Assembly (NCBI RefSeq): GCF_964355755.1 | Contig: NC_092675.1 | Location: 16,195,312-16,259,311, forward strand | Direction: 5' to 3' | From: Antedon mediterranea | Lineage: Eukaryota > Echinodermata > Crinoidea > Comatulida > Antedonidae | Length of the DNA stretch: 64,000 bases | Shown here: positions 21,792-33,400 of the stretch, one piece after another | Layout: each line of letters starts with the position of its first letter | Numbering within the stretch: the first letter of the stretch is position 1 | Made by a program: the position numbers and the translations under genes | The notes under the pieces: generated by a model | Seen by the model: only the letters and a program-made list of their open reading frames with translations | Databases searched by the model: none | What the model was told of the DNA's origin: nothing

Positions 21792-24700
21792 ATGGCTAAG
21801 AATTTGTCAAGTACATCCAAGGTAATGTCCCTTCTTCAACAATGGGATAAAGGTTCAAAAACAGTACGAGCTCAGATTTTAACAGATTTTATTGCAAACA
21901 ATCAAAATAAGACTGGCCCTGAGTTGGAAGCAGAGTTTGCACAGGCTGCAAGCTTGTTTTTTACTAGGTTGACAGCATGGCTTCGCTTAACGTATCCTTT
22001 TAATTGATTAAATTTAGGATTGTTTTGTTCAGATCTGAAGAAAGAAAACATCGCAGAACAAAATGAAGGGATTTTTGTTAAGCCTTATGTTCCAGCCATG
22101 GGATAATTAACTAATGCTGAGTGGGTCAAAATCAGAATTAATTCTTCGACCGTTGCTAAATGCAAAAAAAAATGTATCAAACGGAACCTAAGAACCTGTT
22201 TAATAATCTATCTTGATGTCTATTTTATTATGTTTCCTAACCCACATTAAAAATAGGTATATGATAGGAACATGTCTGAAACTTCAGCTACAAGCAATCA
22301 ACATATTTGTATCTTCATCAAGTGGGTATGTATTCTCCTTTACATAACAAAGTAGAGGGTACTCCGAGAGTACAAACCTCCGCCTACTGTAAAATTCCCC
22401 TACATAAAATGTGTCCGGAAAATATATATATATTTTTTTTAATTTTTTTTTATTAGTTCTAAGTGTAAAGAGGCTAACTGCAAACTACAAAGTTGTGGAT
22501 GAGAGTTTGGTGTAATGATTATGTATCCAGCCTCTCACAGTTGAGATCGCTGGTTCAAGTCCCGCTGAAGGTTTTTTTTTTTGTTTTTTTTATTAAAAGA
22601 AAGTACGTTTTCCAATCAGAAATTTAACTTTGGTACTCAAATTGTGATGGTTTTCTAAATAAGAAGTCAGAGTTACTTTCTCGTTTGGTTTCAGAAAAAG
22701 TTGATTTTATTGCATTGACAGAGATTTTACCAAATCATTGTTTGTACCCGCCACTGATAAATGAATTTCGTGTCCAAGGTTACCAAGCATTTTTTCGAAT
22801 GAGTATTTTACTTCTGGTCGTGGTGTTTTAATTTATGTCAGAAATGGAATTTCAGTTTATCAAATTTTCTTTAAGAAGAATAAGTTTGTAGAGTCAGTTT
22901 GGGTTAGAGTAAAAGAAATAAAAACGGATCTTTTCTTAGGTTGTGTTTACCGTAGCCCGACTTGTAGTATGGATAATAACATCAAGCTGAACTCATTGTT
23001 CCGTGAAGTACATAAATCATCTTTTTCTGATTTAATCGTTGTCGGTGATTTTAACTATAACAGTATTAATGGGAATTAAATTTTGTGTCTTCGGAAGATG
23101 GAGATTCCAGCAGAAGTTTCTTTGACACCATCAACGATCTATTTTTAATTCAACACGTTATGGAACCTACTAGATACAGAGAAGGCGAAACACCCAATGT
23201 TTTGGATCTGGTTTTTACAGACAAAGAGAATACTATAAATGGCATTATGTCAGTCTCCACCACTGGGTAAAAGCGACCATATGATGTTACAATTTTCATT
23301 GGATCTTGTACGAGATGACAGAATTGAACCAAATATTCGAAGTTACAGGCATGGTAACTATGATTTGCTGCGCGAGAAAATTGGTTTGGTAGATTGGGAT
23401 GTGGTTTTCAATGATAAATCAGGTATTCAATCGTGGGACGAGTTCGAGCATATACTTGCGAAGAATATTGATGAGTGTATCCCGATGAGGAAGGTTTGCC
23501 ACGGAAGAAAACCCCTTTGGATGAACAAAAAAATTGAAAAGCAGATTGCCAAAAAAAATAAATGTTGGAAACAGTATGTAAAGGCCAAGAGAAAACAAAA
23601 AGTATGTGTGTCAGCAAAATGGTCGAAGTTTGTCCAAATAAGAAATCAAACAGTAGATCTGATTCGATGTAGTAAATCTGACTTCGAAAATAAAATAGCA
23701 ATTGAGATCAAATCTAATGAAAAGTCTTTTTGGAGGTATCTCAGTTATCAGATCAATATAAAGTCTGGTATACCCAACTTAACTGATAGTAATGGAAGAC
23801 ATGTGTCTGATGACAAGGATAAGGCTGATTTGCTAAACACGTTTTTTAGTAGTGTATTTGTCGATGAAAATTTTTCGAATGTTGATGACATTTCAGGGGA
23901 TTTTTTATCTCAAGTTGACTTTCCTTGTGACGAAATCTTAAATATTTTATCAACGTTGAATATTACTAAAACAGCTGGACCTGATGGTATTCACCCACGC
24001 ATCTTAGTCGAACTAAAGGATATCATTTGCTATCCCCTCCATATTATTTTTACGAAATTGTTTCAAGAAGGAGCCGTCCCTAATAGTTGGAAACGGGCTA
24101 CAGTGGTACCGATTTTTAAAAAAGGACTGAAGTCTGACCCAAGCAACAATAGACCGGTGAGTTTAACTTCGGTAGTTGGTAAAATTATGGAGAGAATTAT
24201 CAGGAAGGAATTATTGGACTTTCTTGAACATCACTCACTTATTTGTTATGAGCAATTTGGTTTCCGGCAAGGTCATTCCTGTGCTTTACAATTACTTGAT
24301 GTTCTTGAAAACTGGTTTTCTTGTTTTGATAATCAGGATTGTTTTGATTGTATCTACCTTGACTACAAGAAGGCTTTCGATAGTGTGCCTCATCATAGAC
24401 TCCTTCTGAAAATGAGTGCATTGGGTATTAGAGGTAAACTTCTAAACTGGTTTCAAGAATTTCTTAACGATGGACAACAACGGGTTAGTGTCAATGGATG
24501 TGTTTCAGATTGGGCTGATGTTCGTAGTGGTATCCCGCAAGGAAGCGTTGTTGGACCTGTTCTTTTCATTATGTTTATAAATGATTTACCTTCTGTTATT
24601 TCTTCCTCTGTACGCATGTTTGCAGATGATACTAAATTGTGTAGAGTAGTTAACACTGTGAATGATGCTCAAGTTTTACAAGAAGATTTAGAGAGAGCAT

Positions 24701-27700
24701 GTGACTGGTCTGACAAATGGCAATACCTTGTAACGAGGGTAAGTGCAAAGTAATGCACTTTGGGAAGAAAAACAACAAGCATCTGTATGCCATGCGTGGT
24801 TTCTTATTGAATGAAGTTGATCATGAAAAAGACCTCGGTGTTACTATTGACTCTAAACTTGTTTTTAATGTACATGTGGCAGATGTAGCAATGAGAGCAA
24901 GTCGGAAGTTGGGCATGGTATATCGAGCTTTCAAGTTTTTAAATATTGATGGGTTTCTTTGTTTATATAAAGCTATTATTCGTCCGACCCTGGAATACTG
25001 CAACGTTGTTTTTAACTTACTACATTGCAAGGAGGAAGACCTATTGGAAAAAGTCCAAGAACGTGCCACCAAGCTTATTTTTTCCATTTGTCATTTACCT
25101 TATTCAGAAAGGCTGAAAATTCTCAACCTACCTACTCTCGCATATAGAAGGCAAAGAGCTCATTTGATACAGATTTTTAATTATCAAAAGGGGTTTATAG
25201 GCATAGCCTAGCCTTGACTCCGGACCCAGCATTGCTGAGCTCCGGAAACAAGTAAACAAGTAAGTAAACAAATTCGAACTCGTCCGAGCTTTTGGGGTAT
25301 AGATCATTGTGGCCAAATTTGGTGAGAATCGGATAAAAACTGTGGCCTCCAGGCTGTTCACAGACACACACACAAACATACAGGGGTGAAAATATAACCT
25401 CCTTGGCGGAGGTAATTACAGATATTTTTAAAAAAATAAATTTATTGACAACATACTTCTTTTTGGGATCATCTTTTCTAGGCATAAATTTCTATCGGAA
25501 TTCATGGAAGTTGGTGGTGTTTTAACTTCCCTTGAAATTCTAGGCCTAAAAGATGGAAAGGATGAGGACAAGGCGCAGTCACTGCAGCTTCTAATGGGCA
25601 TTGCAAGTGTCGGCCGCAACTACAAAGAGCTTATCTGTGAAAGCTATGGTGAGTAAGGAAGGAAAGCAATGCAATGATTTTTCCTGGGTGGCTTCAAAAA
25701 TTGGAGTGTCAAAGGGCAGTTGGGAGTGTGTGGATTTGATGCTTTTTGTTTACACCACTTCAAAGATCACTATAAACTTATATGAATGCAAATTGGACAG
25801 ATTATATTAGAATTGGCCGTTGTTTTGTAAATTTGTTAACAGGCACAATGGCAGTCGCTGAATGCTTGGCTCGATCAAAGTCTGAGGAGACACAAGATGC
25901 TGCAAGAATGCTCTTGCAAATGCTTGCTGAGGGAAACCCTAAATTCCAGGTTCAAGTGTATAAGGGGTTGATAGCGTTGTTGTCAAGCTCATCTCCTAAA
26001 GCACAACAGATGGCAGCACAAACATTACGCATTGTACAGGTTATTTTATTTTCTTATCAGATAGTATGGATTACGATGTTTAGCATGGGCAGAATTTGTC
26101 TTTAAGGGTCTTTCGCACCTGTTCCGGCACGGTTCCAGTCCGGTGCCGGAAAATCAAATTGAACGTGAATGTTTTGTTTTCACAAGACTCCACAAAGCAA
26201 TAGGCCAATAGATATGCCCGTAGCTGCAGGAAAACAAAACAAGGATGTTCAAATTTTATTTGCCGGTGCTGGACCGGAACTGTGTCGGAACAGATGTGAA
26301 AGACCATTAAGGCCGTAATGGTAAAGGTATTGTCAGCATTCAAGTCATAAACTTTCATTATTTGACTCTTGTTCTCAGAAAATTGTTGGACATGCAATAC
26401 CATCTATTGTTGAACCTGTAATCTCATTGCTTAAAAGCTATCATTTGGAAGTTCAGTATGAAGGTAACTATGACTTATTTTCCCCTTTCAGTCAATTCAT
26501 CAGGAAGGGTTAGGGCCACTTCAGCAATCACAAACACTGTGCATGGTACTGTACATTTTTGTTTTTCTTATCTAGTATCACCTAAAAGATGCTTTTATTT
26601 TTATGTTTTATTTTTTTATAGCTATTGAATTGATAAAAGATCTAATGGACTTTGAAGTGCAAGAATCTCTACTGAAAAGCCTTGTATCAGCTTTGGCGCC
26701 AACCAAGGATGAGATAAGAAAACAACCGGAAATACTAGATGGTATGATATCAAGTATCATATAACACCTAAATAAATTCCTGTCATTTGATTGGACGAAT
26801 GTGGGTCACATGGTGTGCAATAGTACACACTAATAAACGATCGTTTAATAGTACTTTTTTTCGTGTTTGGAAAATATTTTGTTTTATACTATTGCTTTTG
26901 AAATACAACAGTGCCACCTATTTTGTACTTTCGCGGCGATTTGAATGTTAAGACTGATTTTTCGCGACGGAAGTACATTTCTGGAGAGATATATGTGCTA
27001 ATTTAGATCAAAAAGGCATTTAAATTAGCTTTAGATTGTTTGTAGGATTTTGATTAATTACTAAAGACGTGGAATCGTTGGAAAAAACATAATTAACCTA
27101 GATGAGTTCCATTCAGCCAAGCAAGTACTAGGCCTAGCCTAGGCCTGTTAGTATTAGGCTATAGGCCTAGCCTAGGCGTTTTAGCCTTGCTAGGCCTAGG
27201 TCGTTTGTTGACATAATTAACACTAAAGTAGGTGTGTTTATAAAATCCATATAAATATAACATTTAATATAGTATTATTAAAAACCAAATGTTTCTGTTT
27301 TAATCAATGTGAATCAAATGTAGACTATGGCTGATTCAAATTTGAATCAAATGACAGGAATCTATTTAGATGTTATATAAAACGAATAATGAATGTTTTG
27401 TATTCATGTAAATGATGAAAGGTTAAATATTAACTTGGCTTTGCCTCGTTGATATATAACCTTTCATCATTCACCTTATGCCATTATTTGTACCATTACA
27501 TTCATAAACATTTATTATTTGTATTTTTTTAATCCATATACTACTACTATACTCTATCTACACTTTTTTTTTCAAACTAGTTTGATAGTGTAGACAGAGC
27601 TTTAGATCTTTAGAAAAATTCCCATGACCATAAAAAATGTACAGTACTTGTTTAAATACCAAAAAGTACTATATTGTTTAAAGTTTATTTTTATTTGATT

Positions 27701-29605
27701 CAAAAGCAATAAGTGGTCCCTAGTTTTATGGACCAATTCCATGTTTAGGAACCCCTGCCTAATCATATTCAATTTTATTTCTATTAATAAATATTAATCT
27801 TCAATCTTTTTTATGTCTTCAAGATCCAAATGTTCCAGAATTAAAACGTCCGCTTCCGGTTTATGTTCAGCAAGCTGCAGCAGCTAAGTTAATTGGGTAA
27901 GATGAAATTGCTTAAATGTATTATTATGACCATAATGGAAGAAAAAACTTTCTTTTTTATATATATTAATTAGCAATAGAAATTTAACAAAGAAATAATT
28001 TGCTAACATTATAAAACTGTTTCTGTCTTTAGAATTTTATCTCACGAATCAAACAAAATGTGTGAGCGTTTGGTGCAGCTAAAATGCGTTCACAATTTGA
28101 TGATTGCCATGGGAAACGAGAGCCATGCTGATAGTCAAAGGCAAGGCAGCATCACTTTAGAGGTAGATATATATTTGATTTCAACAATATTTAACAAATG
28201 TGGTCCATCCAGCTGAAGCTAATAACAGTGCTTGCAGATCTTCACTGGTTACCAGTACAACAAAGAATTCAGTACAAGGTGTTAATCCTTCCATACTAGG
28301 CACAGCACAAGTTGGTGCCAGTCTACCTATCTAAGCCTGTGCATATTTACCAGCCTACTAGATCTCTTAGATCAGGTGGCCAATGTCTACTAGTAGTTCC
28401 TAAGACTAGGACACCTACATATGATGGAAGATTTGGCTTAGTAATATCCATGAAAGAAAACATTTAATGCATTTACCATGTCATACCTATATTTAAGTAG
28501 GAAGTAAAGTAAATTTAAGTATAATACTTTTGACAAATTCAGTTTTTCTTTTCATTCCTTAGTACCTTGTCCGCACATTTCCTATTGTTGATGAAAATGT
28601 AAATGAAGCAATGGGTGACAACCTTTATCATATGTTCTTGGTAACTATCATTCTCTTTATATTTATTTTATATACTATTTCATTACACACAGTCTGCTGT
28701 ACTGTAGTAGGAAGCAAATATGCTGAAATTACATTAAATTGCAAGTTGACACTTTTAGTGACATGCCCAATAGTAATCTTTTTTGTTTATAGAAAAATCC
28801 TGAAAGTCTATACATGACAATGAATGCCGTCCAAGCTGATGTTCTTAGGTCAAACAAAGTTAACATTCCAGGAAGTAAGTACATTTGGGTAGTCGAGTGG
28901 TTAGGACACTTGACTGTCACACAGAGAGACCCATGGTTTCAATTCCAAGTCAACTCCCAGTCTAATCAGCTGTAATTGAGTAAGGTTAAAAATACTAGGG
29001 AGGATAAGGCAGCGTGGAAAGGAACTGGCCAACCTACCACAAAATGCCGAGGCTTGTCAAATGAGCTCATAACAGCTCATTACCCTACTGTATGTTCAAA
29101 ATTGAATATGCAACCTTTACCTTTTTAAGTATATTTGGAAATTATTTTTATGTTAAAACTGAAAAAATAGATTTTAACATTTTAATGTAAAGTCCAATTT
29201 ACAGACGAGCGGTAAGTGGAAAACGAAAATATAGATATGTTATTTCTTATGACAATTTACACAAACGTGGAACGGATGGGCAGTTTACCAGAAATCCGCT
29301 AAGGATAGATACAGATTCTATGTTGGACAAGCTGGTGTTCCTCTTACAATTACCACTGTCTGTGTAAATTGGCCTTAATGCTTGGTTCCTACTAGAAACG
29401 CAACACAACGACGTAATGCAATGTAAGTGATTTGACCAATCACAAATGAACTGTCCCTCTGTCATTGGTCAACTCGCGTGTGTTGTGTCTATAGTCTAGG
29501 TCCTTGTGTTGTGTCCAAGTAGGAAACAAGCTTTAGGCTGCTTCTGCAACCAAAAGACTAAACATTTATATATTTGTTCTTTCAGTTGTAGATGGTTTGG
29601 ATTAA
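21792..29605 (+). CDS. ARMH1: Armadillo-like helical domain-containing protein 1
   Basis: Eleven coding exons: 21792-21991, 22257-22325, 25482-25648, 25843-26039, 26379-26463, 26622-26741, 27824-27896, 28033-28162, 28563-28640, 28793-28874 and 29586-29605. They total 1221 nt and 406 aa; human ARMH1 (C1orf228) is about 440 aa. Diagnostic blocks are LLQQWDKGSKTVRAQILTDF, NKTGPELEAEFAQAASLF, RNYKELICESYG, LARSKSEETQDAARMLLQ, GNPKFQVQVYKGLIALL, LEVQYEAIELIKDL and YVQQAAAAKLIG, all aligned with the human protein as I recall it. The product is a predicted alpha-solenoid of unknown function; the vertebrate gene is linked to ciliated tissues in expression surveys. The last exon encodes only six residues and the stop. 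Intron 2 holds a LINE, and introns 4, 6 and 10 hold MITEs, a TIR element and a SINE. An AATAAA lies at 29983-29988. Confidence 0.93.
22352..22600 (+). mobile_element. tRNA-derived SINE-like sequence
   Basis: Around 22500-22570 a Pol III-type arrangement is visible: an A-box-like TTTGGTGTAATGATTATG and a good B-box, GGTTCAAGTCC (22552-22562), followed by a T-rich tail. It cannot be an active tRNA gene because the arms do not pair well. It lies immediately 5' of the LINE in the same intron. Confidence 0.5.
22640..25420 (+). mobile_element. Decayed CR1/L2-type LINE in ARMH1 intron 2
   Basis: Fragments of an apurinic-like endonuclease are readable from about 22640 to 23270 in more than one frame (DFIALTE, GCVYRSP, LIVVGDFN, PTRYREGETPNVLDLVFTD). 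A long frame at 23239-24753 carries the linker and reverse transcriptase (TAGPDGIHPR, DYKKAFDSVPH, GIPQGSVVGPVLF, MFADDTK), and 24717-25200 the C-terminal region (YRAFKFLNIDGFLCLYKAIIRPTLEYCNVV fragments). Frameshifts near 22800, 23080, 23260 and 24740 make it a dead copy. Its 3' flank (25250-25420) ends in AACCTCCTTGGCGGAGGT, a short inverted repeat. It differs from the LINE at 3806-7310 (FADD rather than YADD). Confidence 0.85.
26102..26310. mobile_element. TTAA-flanked palindromic MITE
   Basis: TTAA at 26102-26105 and 26307-26310 borders near-perfect 50-60 bp inverted arms (GGGTCTTTCGCACCTGTTCC / GGAACAGATGTGAAAGACCA). TTAA targets are typical of piggyBac and Kolobok elements, so this is probably a non-autonomous derivative of one of these. 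It lies in ARMH1 intron 4. Confidence 0.8.
26756..27385. mobile_element. TIR element in ARMH1 intron 6
   Basis: The ends (about 40 bp: ATAACACCTAAATAAATTCC and TGTCATTTGATTGG) are repeated inverted at 27340-27385. The interior is non-coding, with a TAGGCC tract at 27125-27200. A separate hairpin with arms AATGATGAAAGGTTA / TAACCTTTCATCATT lies just outside, at about 27412-27475. Confidence 0.65.
27551..27606. mobile_element. Internally deleted MITE, CTCTGTCTACACTATCAAAC family
   Basis: Only the two inverted termini remain, ACTCTATCTACAC and TTTGATAGTGTAGACAGAGC, separated by about 20 bases. It lies in ARMH1 intron 6. Confidence 0.65.
28876..29100 (+). mobile_element. tRNA-derived SINE in the last ARMH1 intron
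   Basis: GGTAGTCGAGTGGTTAGGAC (28889-28908) matches a Pol III A-box and GGTTTCAATTCC (28935-28946) a B-box at the usual spacing. The unrelated body runs to about 29100 and contains CTCATAACAGCTCATTACCC. The head begins directly after the splice donor of exon 10. Confidence 0.65.
29182..29375. mobile_element. MITE, GGCCAATTTACACAG family (second copy)
   Basis: Ends AGTCCAATTTACAGACGAGC and CTGTCTGTGTAAATTGGCC are inverted. It abuts the next MITE within a few bases. Confidence 0.75.
29374..29534. mobile_element. MITE, GCTTGGTTCCYACTAG family
   Basis: Left AATGCTTGGTTCCTACTAG and right CCAAGTAGGAAACAAGCTTTA are inverted, with an interior rich in GTTGTGT/ACAACAC words. A second copy, with GGTTCCCACTAG, lies at 61988-62160. 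Confidence 0.7.
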
Positions 29606-29982
29606 TTTTAAGATAGCTATCTTGGAAGATAGCTATACAGAAATAGTTTTACACAGCAGTGTTCATCATAGACAGTTTTACACAGCAGCAGTGTTCATCA
29701 TAGATAAATTATTTATCTTGAGTCAAAATGCCTAATATTCTACTTCATAACTATATATATATACTAGTTTCTGTCTAATAAATTAAAAGCAACCATTCGA
29801 GAATACTATAAAAAATCACCAAAATACAACACACAAGTTATTTTTTATTTCTGTAAATATGTTTAAAATGTAAAATACTATATTTGTAACTAATAATCCG
29901 ACTACTGTATTAAGCTAAAGATCTGTTTCACTCATTCAAATACAAGTTGTTAAAACACAGAACATATATTCAACTTTGTAAC

Positions 29983-29988
29983 AATAAA
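29983..29988 (+). terminator. Candidate ARMH1 poly(A) signal
   Basis: AATAAA lies 378 bases after the ARMH1 stop codon, followed by a GT-rich stretch (TTTGGGGTTTTTTGG) typical of a downstream element. Confidence 0.55.
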
Positions 29989-30312
29989 ACATTTGGGGTT
30001 TTTTGGAATTGATTGTTTTGTGTTTTTTTTTTTTTTTTGTCTCTTGCTATAGTTGGTTGATTACAATTTAAAATGTGCGTTGTATAAGCGATTATTGATT
30101 TGCCGTTTTCAAATCAAGTTTAGTTTAGATAAACTGTAATGGGTAAGTTTAGGCGATGTGTGCCTTTTTAACCCCATGTCTACAACGAATCTAATCGGTT
30201 TTTAAATGTGTTGGTGGTTTCAGATATGCCGACGTAAAATATATTATCAACAGTTATCTTGATGTCCTCATATTGTTGACTTTTGATAGATCACGTTTCA
30301 CAACCCCTTCTC

Positions 30313-30319
30313 TATATAA
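30313..30319 (+). promoter_or_regulatory. TATA box of the vitellogenin gene
   Basis: TATATAA lies about 95 bases upstream of the start codon, predicting a start site near 30345 and a 5' UTR of about 65 bases. A TATA promoter fits a strongly induced, tissue-specific gene. I did not find a convincing palindromic estrogen-response element nearby. Confidence 0.6.
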
Positions 30320-30410
30320 CTAGTTTAAACCACCCATTCGACAGATTCCGTCTGTACTCTGCAGACAAACTTCAGATCCACTGTTGTCGGGCTGAGCTAT
30401 AGTAACCAAC

Positions 30411-33400
30411 ATGAGATACGCTGTATTTATTTTACTCTCAGCCACAATAGTAGGCCTATATGCACGTGAGTTTATCAACAATTATACTAAGTAATAAGAG
30501 CTACAATAATTTAGCTACATCAATTGAACGACGCCTTATTTTGTTGCTTGAAAGTATGATTGTAGCTTTCCAAAACAGAAATTCGATGTTTGCCAAATTG
30601 TTCCCTTTCATTGTTTTCTTTCATTAGATATAGGGCTATCAAGTGTTTTCCAGCTTTTGAAACTCTCAACAACATTTTTAGGCCTAACTTTCTGCTTTAT
30701 TACCTAGAAGAATCAGATTCTAAGTAATGTCGCTTGTATGAAATAGAATCAGAAGGTAAATATCATTTAAAATGTCGATTCTTCTAGAATTCAGTCCAAA
30801 TAAGGTATTGTGGTATAACTATGAGGGAGAGCTACTGACTGGGATTCCAGGAACTAGTCAAGAACATTCTGGCTTAAAGATTATATGTACAGTCCTTATA
30901 CAGCAAGATTTGAATACTGTTCGAATGAAGGTAAGACATGGATACCTTTCACCCGAATATTTCGCAAAATGATTTTAACATGCACGGATAGCATGCTTAT
31001 TCGTTTAATTACATATTGCTGAAATGATTTATTTTCATATCTGAATACCTGTAACTTACTTCTCCATGGCAGGCATTATTTCTCTGAGGAGAGAACGTTC
31101 TTCTTTTATATTGTGTCATCCATTATTATTTTATTGAAAAAACAGATATACGAAATCACTTTCAGTAGTTTTCAACCACTTTAAAGCTGTTGTCAACATG
31201 TTTATTGGTGACATTTTTTGTTGGTATTTATTTTTATTTTAATCACTGTTAAAGTTTCGCATACAAAAACAAACATGAAATGTTAACAATAGGTCAATCG
31301 AGGCTCATGCGATACCATAATGTGCCATATGCTAACATATGATGTGTTTGCAATAGATTTATATCTCCTATTGTTTGATACACATTTCATGTACAGTATG
31401 TGTCCATTTTTATCTGACGAATAATGTTTTAATCTATGTTTTATCCCAATTATATCAGTATCATTCATTCATATTTATATTACTTATATATTACTTTCTA
31501 TGGACCTGAGATTCCGAAATAAAAGATTGAATGAAGGAATGAATGAATATTCCGTTTTTTAAAATCATGAATATATAATAAAATGCAATATACAATAATG
31601 TTAAATTACATAAAATGGGATGAGCAAGAAAAAGTCTGTACCGTACTTCTAAAAAATTGAAAACAAAATATCTAATATTTTTTATATTGTAGTTGAGTGA
31701 AGTTTCTCTAAAATATTTGCAAGAAAAGGTCACAAATCCTGTAGAGAAAGTAAATGATGAGCTCTTTACTGACACATCTGAAGAAGAGCTTTGGCGATTG
31801 ACAGAACAACTTCAGAAACCTACTCAGTTCCAATATCGACGAGGTTTGGTAAGTGAATTTATGTACATCATCATAGGCCTTAATAATGTTATTCATTTTT
31901 AAAGTCTTTGCTCTGCAATCAGATTTCTGACCTGTTCCCAATTTAAAACGACATTTTTAGATGCAATTACTTTATCAGGAACAAATAAAAAATGTAATAA
32001 TAATTTAATCTATACTTCAATAAAAGATGAACATGAAAACACGAACTGGGAGGCAACAGGTATTTTGTTATACAGTCGGTAATAGTATTATGAAAGGCAT
32101 TTTATTATTAATTAACAAAAATATTTCTTATATCATTATTACAAGATTTCGGATATAGAGGGATCGATTGATGAACCACATTGGTCTGTAAACATAAAAC
32201 GTGGTGTTCTCAATTTACTTCAAGTTAATCTAGAAGGCCGCAACAGAGTTGATGACCGTCCAGTTGATATCAATCGAGCTGGAAAAGATGATCACATTTT
32301 AGGAGACAAACTTTTCAAAGTTATTGAGGTATGATTTAGTGTATTATTCAAGTTCACTTTGTAAATAGATAAAATATAAAGAAACACAATCAATGCTGTC
32401 CACTTGCGGATAGATTGTTCTTAATTCAATAAGTATAATCTTTTACTTGTAGGCCTTAAGTTCTTTTTAAGTTTCTTCATTAGGGCCTATTATGATGTAC
32501 ATAAATTCACTTACCAAACCTCGTCGATATTGGATAATTGAATCCCATTTTTTATTGTATGTGCAGGGATTTTGGCCTTATGACTTCCCAAATTGGTGAC
32601 GTGTGCAACTACTGTATTAAATTGCAGGCCATATGTTATACTATCAATATTATAATGTTAGAAATGACCTTATCCACGAAACAATGCAAAGAAATGTTAT
32701 CGTAGTTCAGGTTTATTGATTTGATAACCCATTGTAATCTTAATCGGTTGAAAGTGTATACTTGTCTGATAAATAACAAGGGCTGTAGACCGTACTTGGC
32801 AAGTTAACAAGGGGTTCAAATTAATCTAGTAGACATATATGATCAGTCAATAGGCTTCAAATTTACTCTTAGGCTTAGCTATAACAATACTTTAAATGTA
32901 GTATAGCCTTGCCCGATAACGATAAAAATGGGCTGAAACCACAGTACAGTCATTACTTTTCAGTTACTTCATTCATCAGTCAAATCAAATTCGGCAAATA
33001 ATTGTAGGCCGTATGGTTTGATATCGCGAGTATTATAATAGAAGTAATCAATCATAATAAAATTATATAATATTATGTTATTTAGGCCTATAACCGTTGT
33101 GTATAAATAATATATCATTTCAACTATGTTTTTATGATATAGGCGTACAGTATGTTGCCATGATAGTCGTTTGTATACGAACAGTGTATTTTCTTTGTGA
33201 TGATGGACGAATCAAATGTGACTTTGACATTATAACTATAGATCATTGCACACAGCATTATTTATATTTTTAGGAGGGAATTAGTGGAGAATGTGAATCT
33301 CAATATGTCATCAAATCCTGGAAATCAATCCCAGACTATAACAATGGACAGCTAACAGGTAAGAAGCAATGTGTTGGACCCTGGCTAAATATTGTGGAAC

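Noticed and set aside
28889-28946. True tRNA gene in the last ARMH1 intron
   Set aside because: A- and B-boxes are present, but the acceptor stem does not pair and a SINE body follows.
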